Positions 35,981-46,289 of a stretch of DNA of 64,000 nucleotides are shown here, piece by piece. The translations under genes and the position numbers were made by a program. The notes beneath the pieces are model-generated. The model saw only the letters and a program-made list of their open reading frames with translations. It did not search any database and was not told the origin of the DNA. The stretch comes from Saxidomus purpurata. Taxonomy: Eukaryota; Mollusca; Bivalvia; Venerida; Veneridae. The DNA lies in the NCBI GenBank assembly GCA_022818135.1, contig JAFMSR010000012.1:8270070-8334069 (forward strand), given 5' to 3'. Every line of letters begins with the position of its first letter. The stretch's first letter is position 1.

Positions 35981-36230
35981 CTAATTACATTACGTCTTTG
36001 ACCTACTTTCGTAAGCTTTTTCAAAATATTTTTAATTACATTACGTTTTTGACCTACTTTCGTAAGCTTTTTCAAAAGCTTAATAATTCTGTCAAATTTA
36101 TATAATATAGCATTGTTAATTACTTACGTTTTTGACCTACTTTTGTAAGCTTTTCAAAAGCTTAATAATTCAGTCAAATTTAGATCATGTATTATTGTTA
36201 ATTACATTACGTTTTTGACCTACTTTCGTA
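35981..36230. repeat. Four-copy tandem repeat with conserved TTTGACCTACTTT
   Basis: TACGT(C/T)TTTGACCTACTTT begins at 35991, 36042, 36125 and 36208 (periods 51, 83, 83). Most copies continue with CGTAAGCTTTTTCAAAA and GCTTAATAATTC. On the minus strand each carries AAAGTAGGTCA, which fits the published ROR-type nuclear-receptor element WAWNTAGGTCA. Whether it binds a factor is inference. Confidence 0.8.
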
Positions 36231-36235
36231 ACATT

Positions 36236-36868
36236 ATATTCAATTATAGCATCAATATAAATATGGGATGCACAAAGATGTAGCAGACGCTGTACACTTA
36301 ATAAATCTTGCAGTGTTTTCAATATCAAGGAACAGAAGTATTTTTGTGATTCACTATATTAAGTAAAGACTTCAATGCTTATAAAATCAACGTGATATGT
36401 TTTCGAGCATGCAATTCTGGCAGATGAACGTGTTTTATGTTAGGTTTTCATCAAAAGAAGTAATTACAGATATTACATGTTACCTGTGCATTCTCCAATA
36501 TTTTAACTGTATGACTTCTTTTTATCGGCGTTTGATTAAAACGAGTATTGGAATAACTTCGACGAGACAGTTTTGATGTTAAAATGTGAGTAATGAACCA
36601 GACTATTGAAATGTTTTCTTATTTTACTAAAGAAACTCAACTCGGACATGAAAACCAGAACTTTCCGCATATAACCTATACTATCACATAATCATTTGCT
36701 GCGGTATAAAGTAATAGACGTAAATGCTTTCAAATGATATTTTATTGTAGTACTGTGAAAGCTAGATAAACTAAATAACACTATTAACTTAAAAGTAAGT
36801 GAGCAGCTGAAAATAATAATTTATTTTCATTTGATGTAGTAACTTTGAACTGCAACAATTGCAGTCTA
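36236..36868. other. AT-rich stretch, nothing recognised
   Basis: No repeat or exon-like segment identified. Confidence 0.4.
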
Positions 36869-36876
36869 CAGTCAAC
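36869..36876. repeat. Target-site duplication, left copy
   Basis: CAGTCAAC immediately precedes the transposon end. The identical octamer follows its other end at 38215-38222. Confidence 0.85.
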
Positions 36877-38214
36877 CACAGGTGGCCGGCGCGGGGTTTG
36901 GACCCCCATCCCCCCAGAGGCCCCTCTACAACCCTGGTACCCCATATACTGATATATCAAAACAAAATATTAAAACAAAAAAATTTTTTTCACTATATAC
37001 ATATAGTAGTAAAGGTATAGCACTATCGGGTCCGGAAATCACGAAAATATACACTGACCTTATTCAACAAGGCCGTGTGTTCATAATTTCTGACCGATTT
37101 TCAAAAACTTGGTCTTGTTCAACGAAGAAATAAATACTCTGTAACATTTTGCATATATTTGGTCCATAAATAGCTCTCGCAAAATGCAGCGAGCCAACAA
37201 ACTTGTAAATTTCAGTTTACACTACAATGTGACCGCTGTTACATTACGTTCGATTCAGTACACAATTTCTTAACACTTCGTGATTCCCAACCCAGACCGA
37301 CGTAAATCAAAAGAAAATCAACTTTGAAAAGACTTACCATCGACGAATTTAACATCACTTAGGTATACAACGTACTAAGTGTCACTTGTTTACAATCCTG
37401 GTCAAGTTGAATACTACGCGGCCATGATGACAGCGGTGACCCGAAGGACTTGTATAAACTCCGTACAATTTCGTTTTGCAAACAAATCTTTTAATAAATA
37501 CCAAGTAACATGAAAAATAAACTAAAATATTATATAAAGTAACTAGTATTTACTTTATGAGAAAGAAAAAGAGACAAATTTGTAATAATAAAAAGATATG
37601 TTTTGAAAACGGGATTGTACGGAGTTTATACAATGCTATCCGGGTCAATGCTGTCATCATGGCCGCGCAGTATTCAAAGAAACAAGGATTGTAAATAATG
37701 GATACGTAGTGTGTTGTAAACATCGCTTTCATTAAATTCGTCGATGGTAAGTCTTTTCAAAGTTGATTTTCTTTTGATTTACGTCGGTCTGGGTTGGGAA
37801 TCACGAAGTGTTAAGAAATTGTGTACTGAATCGAACGTAATGTAACAGCGGTCACATTGTAGTGTAAACTGAAATTTACAAGTTTGTTAGCTCGCTGAAT
37901 TTTGCGAGAGGTATTTATGGACCAAATATATGCAAAATGTTACAGAGTATTTATTTCTCGTTGAACAAGACCTAGTTTTTGAAAATCGGTCAGAAAATGA
38001 ACACACGGCCTTGTTGAATAAGGTCAGTGTATATTTTCGTGATTTCCGGACCCGATAGTGCTATACCTTTACTACTACATGTATATGTATATAGTGAAAA
38101 AAAATTATTTTTTTTGTTTTAATATTTTGTTTTGATATATCAGTATATGGGGTACCAGGGTTGTAGAGGGGCCTCTGGGGGATGGGGGTCCAAACCCCGC
38201 GCCGGCCACCTGTG
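36877..38214. mobile_element. Near-palindromic (foldback) DNA transposon, 1338 bp, hAT-like
   Basis: The element starts CACAGGTGGCCGGCGCGGGG and ends with its exact reverse complement. Two arms of about 630 bp (36877-37508 and 37578-38214) mirror each other around an AT-rich centre of ~70 bp. The outer ~470 bp of each arm is nearly identical; the inner ~160 bp is clearly more diverged. An identical 8-bp duplication (CAGTCAAC) flanks it. An 8-bp duplication is typical of hAT and some P-like elements, and the CA...TG ends agree with that. No transposase is encoded, so it is non-autonomous. Arm identity and the intact duplication point to a recent insertion. The 83- and 60-codon frames inside are shadows. 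Confidence 0.88.
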
Positions 38215-38222
38215 CAGTCAAC
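38215..38222. repeat. Target-site duplication, right copy
   Basis: CAGTCAAC, identical to 36869-36876, directly follows the TGTG end of the element. Confidence 0.85.
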
Positions 38223-39212
38223 GTAAATGAATTAAGTGAAAACAAAACTAATTTTGCCAAATTGAAAAGATTTTGACCGAAAATTATTATCAGCCAATCG
38301 GAACTAATACGGCAAATATAAAATTACTTTTCAAAGTGACAAATCTGCAGTTTTTATTAGCTTATTTCTCTGATTTGTTGACAAAAATGAAAATGACCAT
38401 ATAAAAAAGATGGGCAGTTATTTTTTACTATGATATTCAACTAAGGGGTTTCACTAAATTTAACAGAAATATAATTGTTATGCAGATTTCTATATTTTGT
38501 TGTAACTTTGGTAAACTTTCGAATTACTAGGATGGTTTATTTGAACATAATGCTAGCATTCACTTTTATCCTGAAGATACTCCATTAGACAAACATTATA
38601 TTCTTCTCACAAATAAATACAAACAGGCATTGATGTCATATTGGCCGCATCCGTGTTCTGTTTTATCTTAAAGTGATGGTGACATATGTCCTTCCTCGTA
38701 TTTTTGTTTCTTTTTAGCGCAAACGTGTTGTCAGAAAGCTGTCCTTATTTTTGCTTTACCATTGAACAAAATCTGCGCTTTATTTATAGCTAGAACTTTC
38801 GATATAAAAATCAAAGGTAGGAATGCTTTTACAAGTTACGATCAACTTTGTAGTTATGACATCTTTTTGTTAATAACTGTGCAGCAGTCATCGTAGCATC
38901 CAAAGTTATCACGAGACTTAAAACATGCGAGACTTTTTTCAGTTGGCCAAAGTTTATACTATAATTTGTTTTGCCATACAAACAATTTCTGAGCTTTTTT
39001 AATTGTAAAAACATTTTTTTTTGTCAAAAGTTAAAAAAACATATTTGCTCATACATGAAAGAAACTTATGTGCTAATATTTGTTTTTTTTTAAAGACGAG
39101 GAAACAATAACATTTTTTAGAAAAGGTGATCGGCGCAATTTTGAGTATATGAAAGCGATTGGGAGTTAGATTCAATAGAAAACCGTTCTGTCAAGTTTAA
39201 ATTTTATTCGGT
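38223..39212. other. AT-rich stretch, nothing recognised
   Basis: No repeat or exon-like frame identified. Confidence 0.4.
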
Positions 39213-39345
39213 CAGATGGAGCCAAAAGTCACAGAGTGAGAACAAATTTGCAAACTGACCGGAACGCGAGCCCACGGCACTTCCCTTACAGGGAATTCGA
39301 ATTCTCTTCCGACTGAGCTAACCGGCCGATTACACGTCTTGTCCC
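39213..39345 (-). mobile_element. tRNA-derived SINE, minus strand
   Basis: On the minus strand 39327-39257 (71 nt) reads as a tRNA-like head. The acceptor-like arms GGCCGGT and TCCGGTC pair at six of seven positions (one G-T). The A-box region is TTAGCTCAGTCGGAAGAG, essentially a tRNA D-arm. An anticodon-arm-like TTCCC/GGGAA stem follows, then GGGCTCGCGTTCC in the B-box position. The T-arm is degenerate, so it is not a functional tRNA gene. A short body follows (GTTCTCACTCTGTGAC, TTGGCTCC) to about 39213. Confidence 0.65.
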
Positions 39346-39349
39346 CAAA

Positions 39350-42300
39350 TGTGATTAAGTCCGTACTGTGACATGCGCATCAGGGAAACAAAGTTAATCC
39401 TTGTTTTTAATCAAATATAAAACTCGAATTATTGACCGTTATTCAGTGGTCGAGAATGAATATTTACTACATACATATAATTAACATTAGTTAGTTTGGT
39501 GGTTACAATACATTATGTTTATAGATATAAACTATTTGCGTACTAAAATTATAAAACCATTCAAGAAAGTCTGAACACGCAAGAGTATTTTATTGACCTT
39601 TTTCATTCGGTATTATCAAAGGTGCCTCATAGAGTGAATTTCTTAATTCAAAAAAATGTTATACATTCTACTTGTAATTAAAAGAAATCACCGTTTAATC
39701 CGAATTATTGGACGCTTTATTCTACCAAAGAGATTTCCTAATAAGACATTACGTGTCATGAAAGGGGTCATGTCTTTGAACTGTCTTCTATAACAATAAC
39801 GTACAGTGTTAAGTCTTTTTTCACTAAAATTCTACATTTTAATGTGATAAGTAATCCGGTAACGTTATTGTGTTTTTTTCTCAAACAAAAATAACAAAAA
39901 TATAAATAATCAGCGTTTAGCTTACGATTACGTCAGAGACATAAAATATCTAAATTACCTAAGTTAATATCCGCTTAAATTTTAGCTGCTCTGTTACTAT
40001 TTTCACAAATGGAAGCTTGTCTTCTTTAGTAGCTATTTCGTATTGCAAATCTGATGTTAAGGATAGTTTAGAACAAGCATAAGGCTATGCTGCCCGGGCA
40101 TTATATCATGGTATACGTACATTAGTCTTGGTGACTGAGCATATCAACTACTGATTCTGAACAAATTGCAGGTTGAACTGAAATGTTTCCTGTCCCTAAT
40201 TAGTTCTCCAGCATTCAATTACTTAAATCACGTAACAGGCCGAGTGCATAAAGTTTCGTATCTTAGCCTAAATAAATAAGTATTCAGCCCAAATCAGTCG
40301 AAGATGTCTGTATCAAAAGACAACAAAAGTGCCTACGAACTCCGCATACTTTTATTTTGTATTTGAACATTATGTTTGTATTCCTATTGACATAGACATT
40401 TGTCTCCCTTTCTAAAATCTCTAAATGCCTACATTTGTAAAATAGTACCATTTTCTGTTTCTATATGTAATTTGTCATTTTTGTATATGAAAAAGCCAGA
40501 CATTAAAAGAGTAAACTAAAATAAATATATGCGTAATCGTTCTTCCTTTGGAAATTCTTTTAAAAAAGTATCCTTAATGGACACATACATACATTTATGA
40601 ATTTTAATGAAATACTCCGGAAGCTATCTACATGTACATTGAACTGAGATACAATTAAATTATATTTTAGTGAATTGTTTATTTTTCAAAGCAAAATGTG
40701 TAGGTGCTCTCGGGTCATAATTGACTTATCCTCTTTCAAAAGTACCCAATATATTCTGAAACAATTTTATTCTGAAACACAATACATTGTTTATGGTTCA
40801 TAAAGCTACCAGGAGAGCGTTTATTTCTCTGTGACTCCATTAAGTGTGCAATATGAAAAAGAAACAATACATATCATCCTATCTTTAATATGTGATGTAA
40901 GTTTAAAAGACTGATATAATATCAGTAACAATTTTTTCAAGTTGAAATGGTAATAGAGTTTACTAAACACTAAATCCAAATAATATGTAAATGCACGAAA
41001 TAATATATGGCGGTTGCTAAATAACCAAATCACAAGGTTAACACATATATTATCAATTACTGAAGTTATTTTCACATAGCTTCGTTCAATGCCACCACTT
41101 CCTCCCATATGTCCTATAAAGTGTCCCTTATTATTTTCTACAATAGTGTGAATACATTTTTATTTCGGATGTCTCTTTCCGTTGAAAGGAACACCTGAAA
41201 CTGTTCTTTGTTCCGTATGTTTTTTTACATACCGTAACACAGTATGTGGCAAAACAACCTGACATTTGTTGCTTGTTTTATTGCAGTTATATATCTGTAA
41301 ATCTTGTTACACCAAGTTCTGACAAAACTGTTTTGCATTAACAACTCTTTCGTGCACAATGTCAAACAGCATCCTACAATAGGATGGAAAAGTGGAAACC
41401 ACTTATTCGTAGCCTGAAGTACCTAATTACTGCTCGGGGTTGATAACACCCTCACCGTGTTGAACTAATCCACATACCTTTAAACATAAAAATACTTGCT
41501 CCAATGTATAACGCAAGTAAATGCTCGTCAATAAGTATTGGAATTATATTTTACCATTTAAGATATGCCCAAGACTGTAATTGCTTTGAAAACATATAAA
41601 TAATGAGTTATCCTGAGTCACTTCTCTTTATGGAAAGATATAAATTAAAATATTACTTAACGGAAGGGATGGATTCTCAGTTTTTTAAAAATTGATTTTC
41701 AATGGGAATAAAACTGTGATACAGATTTATTTATTTTAGATATATAACTGTGACAATTTTTTTTTTCAAGAATTAATATCTTTCTTAAAACTATGATAAC
41801 TACTTATAAGGGTAATATAACTCAAATTTATAGTGACGTTTTCAAATCAAATAATATATTCACTCTCCATGTACATAACCAGACAACACTGACTTATATT
41901 TTCAAATTGACAGAAACTTTAAGACACTTCTAATATTAAATTCAAAATTGTATATCATAGTTACTGCATGCCAAATTTTGTTCTGGCTTAGTTTTCAATA
42001 GGCAAGGAAGACATAGAGGCGACACGTGAGCACATACATAGTCTTATAGCTCCCATATAGTTAGCAAGAAACTGATATTTTTCAAAGTATCTATGGCTCC
42101 AAAGAACTTGTTCAAGTTCAATGGTACAAATCAAATGAGTAAACGAAAGGTAAATATTTTAATTACATGGATGTCTAGGCGGGCTTGTATTAACTGAAAA
42201 TTGGCACTGGTGTGCCACATTAATGCACTGTTATACTGGGGCAATTTGGCTGAACTTTGCTGTTCTGGTAGTCACTTCACCAAAACATGTGTATTTAGCT

Positions 42301-42685
42301 TTATTCAAGGCATGAAATTTTACATTAAATATATATAGAAAGTACACTTTTTATTGACGGACATGTCTGTCGTTCTTGTCTAGGAGAAGAGTGGTTTACG
42401 GGGGTTCAAAAGAACTTCAAACTGCCCATACATTGTACATGTTACAGTAATTCCTTTGTAAAAAAAAGTTTGAAGTTTTGGATGGAAATATTTTTACTGC
42501 ACCGAGTGAAGTTTCTTGAATCTGAACGTCAGACAATACTAATTTTTAACAGCCAAGCGTCTTTTTTTACACTTGATTATTCTTTTTATTCCGCCGGCGT
42601 GATGAAATTGACACACTTTTAACTGTAGTTTGAACATCGTGCATTTCTATGTTTAGTCATTTCATAGATTTAGAGACAAGGTGTT
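39350..42685. other. Long AT-rich stretch, nothing recognised
   Basis: No dispersed repeat, strong hairpin or exon-like frame was noticed in over 3 kb. The longest frame (95 codons, minus, near 41108) has AT-driven composition. Confidence 0.4.
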
Positions 42686-42696
42686 CCATCTTTATT

Positions 42697-42734
42697 CATC
42701 ACCATCATCATCACCATCATCAGCATCATCATTT
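42697..42734. repeat. (CAT)n microsatellite, imperfect
   Basis: About twelve CAT/CAC/CAG units (TCATCACCATCATCATCACC and so on). Confidence 0.85.
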
Positions 42735-43146
42735 CACTGAAATTACTGTGTTGTGTTGATTTACATTAGCTTTTTTAAGAGAATGTTGATGTATGTTTTA
42801 CTGATTATAACAAAATAATCAATCAAATAATTGGCTACAAAACTTTTATCATGTTTGAAGAACGGACAATAAGCCATATCCGATCATCTTTGACATGACA
42901 AATGTATCTTGCAACAACTGAAATATTTCCGCTGCAAGATGGCAACAGATCCATTATACCGATAGAGGGGCAAATTGTGATGTTTTCCCTTAGTTTTTAT
43001 AGCCTAATACTAATATTATACAAATATATCAACACATATAATATCGACTAGTTCTCCCAATAGAACCTAACATTAAAGATAATGTGTTTGAACATGCATC
43101 CTCTATCAGACGTGATACTTCACAACCAGTTTTCTGACATGTTGCA

Positions 43147-43161
43147 CTCTCTCTCTCTCTT
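43147..43161. repeat. (CT)n microsatellite
   Basis: About seven uninterrupted CT units. Confidence 0.8.
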
Positions 43162-43454
43162 TATCCAGTAGTCTATCACAGATAATATTTTAGACACAAT
43201 GCAAATACACTTTATATGTACTATCATTCTGCAACTAGATGTAAACAATACTTTATCTACAGACACGTAATCCCCAGCGACCTGCGGTAGACACTATGTA
43301 ATTTATTTTTATTAGCTTAAACAGGCCATAATCATCCACTTTGCACAACATTCCAGTCATCCTGCTTTTCTGCTTTACAGTTTAAACGGAATATATTGCG
43401 TTTATGTATTTATTTATTTGTTAACAAAGTTAGTTTATCTGACAATTTGATATG

Positions 43455-43665
43455 ATCTAGATACAGTAAATTCGTTAATTTTCGCGTGACGACAATTTCG
43501 CGAATTGTAAGCAGACTTTTGAATTCACGAAAAGATAATTCTCTGATAGTAAATCTATGTGAAATGAATCTTTCGTGATATTTTTAAGTTAGTGGAGTGG
43601 GGAATTCGCGAACACAGCGAAAATTAATTCATCGCGAATATTAAAGTTCCATGAACACTTTAAAC
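43455..43665. repeat. TTCGCG-rich dispersed repeat, copy 1
   Basis: The sequence runs TACAGTAAATTCG, AATTTTCGCGTGACG, AATTTCGCGAATTG, GAATTCACGAAAAG, then GGAATTCGCGAAC, AGCGAAAATTAATTC and ATCGCGAATATTAAAG. The two halves are partly inverted relative to each other. A similar block lies at 59430-59590. I know this style of repeat from bivalve genomes. Its nature is not established here. Confidence 0.6.
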
Positions 43666-43669
43666 TCAT

Positions 43670-46035
43670 TATATAGAATAATGAATTCTTGGGCAGGATA
43701 ATGAAAGCACTGTGTTCTATTTACTCTGATCGCCTTTCTTTCGTTTTTATGACGCTTCTTCAAGACAAAACATGTGATCAGAAATCGTTGCTAATGTTTT
43801 GCAATATCATAGAAAAAATACAACACTGACATGTAATTTCGATTTCGATTGCAGTTTGAAGCAGTTAGTTACCTACAAGTCACTGTATCATGAAATATAA
43901 ATTTGAAAACAGACATATAGACAAGTTCCTTTAAATATTTGGACTTCAAAACTGATATATTTTAGCAATATCTACTATTCTTTAGCATATTCGTATTTCA
44001 TCATAGGGTGTTGTACTTTATAAATGTTTTTAACCAAAGCAAACATACAAATATACATTTTGCTTAGTTAAGTAAATTAGCCTGAGATTTTTTTTGTCTC
44101 GGATTTACTTTTTTATATTTGATTTATAATAATGATATACATATAATTACGACTCAGCAAAATACAGATTTTCAAATGTTGCGACCTATTATATATAGTC
44201 ACTAGTAACTATTCCATGTATTTAAAATAAAACAATAAAACAATAACAAGCTACAATCGATTGTGCCAATCATGCTCTGTCAACTGGATAAAGTACGAAC
44301 TTTCAGCAATTACATTAATCTATACTACTTAAGTACACAGAAGCCACGCACGCAGCACAGGTAATTGCAACTTATATTCTCATATTTCGCAGCATTACAA
44401 CATAGCTTTAATGCCGCCGCACATAAACTATAATTCTTGTATTTGCATATAGCCCTTTTAAAATAATCGAAGCCATACAAAACTGCAAATAACATGAAAT
44501 GGAACAAGCACGCAAGGCAACTTACACATTTTTGTTAAAATTTGTTTATACCTTTGCGTATGACTCGACAGTGGTCACGGGTATTAAAATATAAAAAATA
44601 CAAATTACTGCGAATTAAACTGGGAATATTAATTTTGAAAAGCCCAGTTGGTCTGTATAAGACGAGAAGTTCAGAGATTTTAAAAGAGACCAATGACACG
44701 ACGACTACTCTTTGAGCCATACGTCAAAACGTTGTCAAGCCAGATGTTCATGCAATTTTCCTACGCAAGCAGCTAGCAAATAAATGCATATTCCATATTC
44801 TTAAGCCACACCAACTATCCTAGTCTTTACTTACTCTGTACATATTTTATAACATTTCGCTGGAATCGTTCTGAAAAAAAGTGCACGAAGAAGCAGTATT
44901 ATTTAATAACCATAAATTATGCTGAAACAAAAAAAACTTATGGTTCTAGTTTCATTGATTCCACAAGTTGAACATGTCGACCTCTATTTGTTGTTTATTG
45001 TGCATGCCCTGTAATTATTCCGCAACATTTTGTGTCGGTTCTTTACACACTCGATTTGTTTTTCATGTTAAATCTCACTATGTTTATAGTTCTGCACTAA
45101 ACTGAAACAATGTGAAAACGTCAATCAATCACGCTTGGCAGACCTGGGTACAAGGTAATACTTTTAGCAGTACGAATTATATTACCAAATTATATAAGTA
45201 ACATTAATGACATAGTTCAAATCGTTATACAACCGGGGGTTTGAAATGCCATTTATATGCCTAGGGCGTGATACAATTGGGAATTTGAAAGGTCATTTAT
45301 ATTAAAGCAAACTCTAAAATATTGCCTTTCGCTCGCTTTAGCCGATCGAACTTATACGGACTACATTTTGAAGAGAAAAACATTGTCTTTAAGTACAACT
45401 CTAAGTTCGATTTCCCTATCCTAGCTCTTATATGAGCTATGTAGAAAAATGTTTTTATTAAACTTCGTTGCCGATTTGGTTGGTTGTTTGCCACGAAGTT
45501 TAAGAGTTCGGTTTCTAAAAGAACATACATAATGACAATATCATAAGCTACGAACATTCAATAGGTTACATATGTAGTTTATCAAGATTCCAATTTATGT
45601 TTCATTCCTGATCCTCAGGTGTAAAACATCTTGGATTGCTAAGTATTACTTTTGACAACAAGGCAGTACTGTTTAGATATCCATCATAGTATCTACCGTA
45701 TTCATGTTAATTTTACAGGTCAGCCGTTACGTGAAACAGGTGTAATGCTCTTTTAATTATTTTACGATGATGTTGTGTCAAAACCTTTTACAAATAAAGT
45801 GCCAAAAATGATTATTGTTACTTAGAATTATTAATGGCATTTGCTTAATTACTCCGTTTCCATTACATATCTATGTGAATAACGAACTTATGTATTCCCA
45901 CCGTTTTGACACGAGGTTCGTATGTTCTCTAAGCAGACGGAACGCACGATATGCCTGATATGTCTCTTCCTATCTGTTCTACAATCCTATCTATTTTGGA
46001 ATGTATTTACTCTTTTGTCATCTGGAGCCGATTTC
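43670..46035. other. AT-rich stretch, nothing recognised
   Basis: No repeats or exon-like frames were recognised. Minus frames near 44.3-44.7 and 45.3-45.6 kb look like chance. Confidence 0.35.
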
Positions 46036-46039
46036 ATAG

Positions 46040-46283
46040 GAACAAAACTGTTCAAAGGCGTCTTTGTATCTTGTCAACATCGTGCAAACCAATAATGATA
46101 AACAAACTAAAAATTTGTCTTGGCTTTACGACCTCGTGCAAAATTATAGCGAAGAAATCAGGAGGCGAGAAAAATTCGTGTTAGACGCTGCAAAGCACCT
46201 TGTAATAAGTGTGCTTCGATACCGTGCACAAAGTATGGAGCAACAAACCCCTTGATAGAGAAGTTCTTTTGGATCTAAATAAA
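46040..46283 (+). CDS. Candidate 3'-terminal exon with poly(A) signal (unrecognised)
   Basis: From an acceptor-like GATTTCATAG (ending 46039) the plus strand is open for 71 codons to TGA at 46253-46255. It ends with SWLYDLVQNYSEEIRRREKF, VLDAAKHLVISVLRYRAQ and SMEQQTP. The middle is a plausible amphipathic helix and the composition is not AT-driven. A perfect AATAAA lies 23 bp beyond the stop (46278-46283), a normal distance for a 3' end. The acceptor has a weak pyrimidine tract and no upstream exon was found. A different frame is also open across 45951-46184, so the start is uncertain. I recognise no family. Confidence 0.3.
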
Positions 46284-46289
46284 GTTCAT

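Noticed and set aside
36882..37133. 83-codon plus-strand frame starting MAGAGFGPPSPQRP
   Set aside because: It lies wholly inside the foldback transposon arm and starts in the terminal inverted repeat. No transposase similarity.
39257..39327. Functional tRNA gene
   Set aside because: The D-arm is tRNA-like, but the T-arm and D-stem pairing are degraded and a SINE-like body follows.
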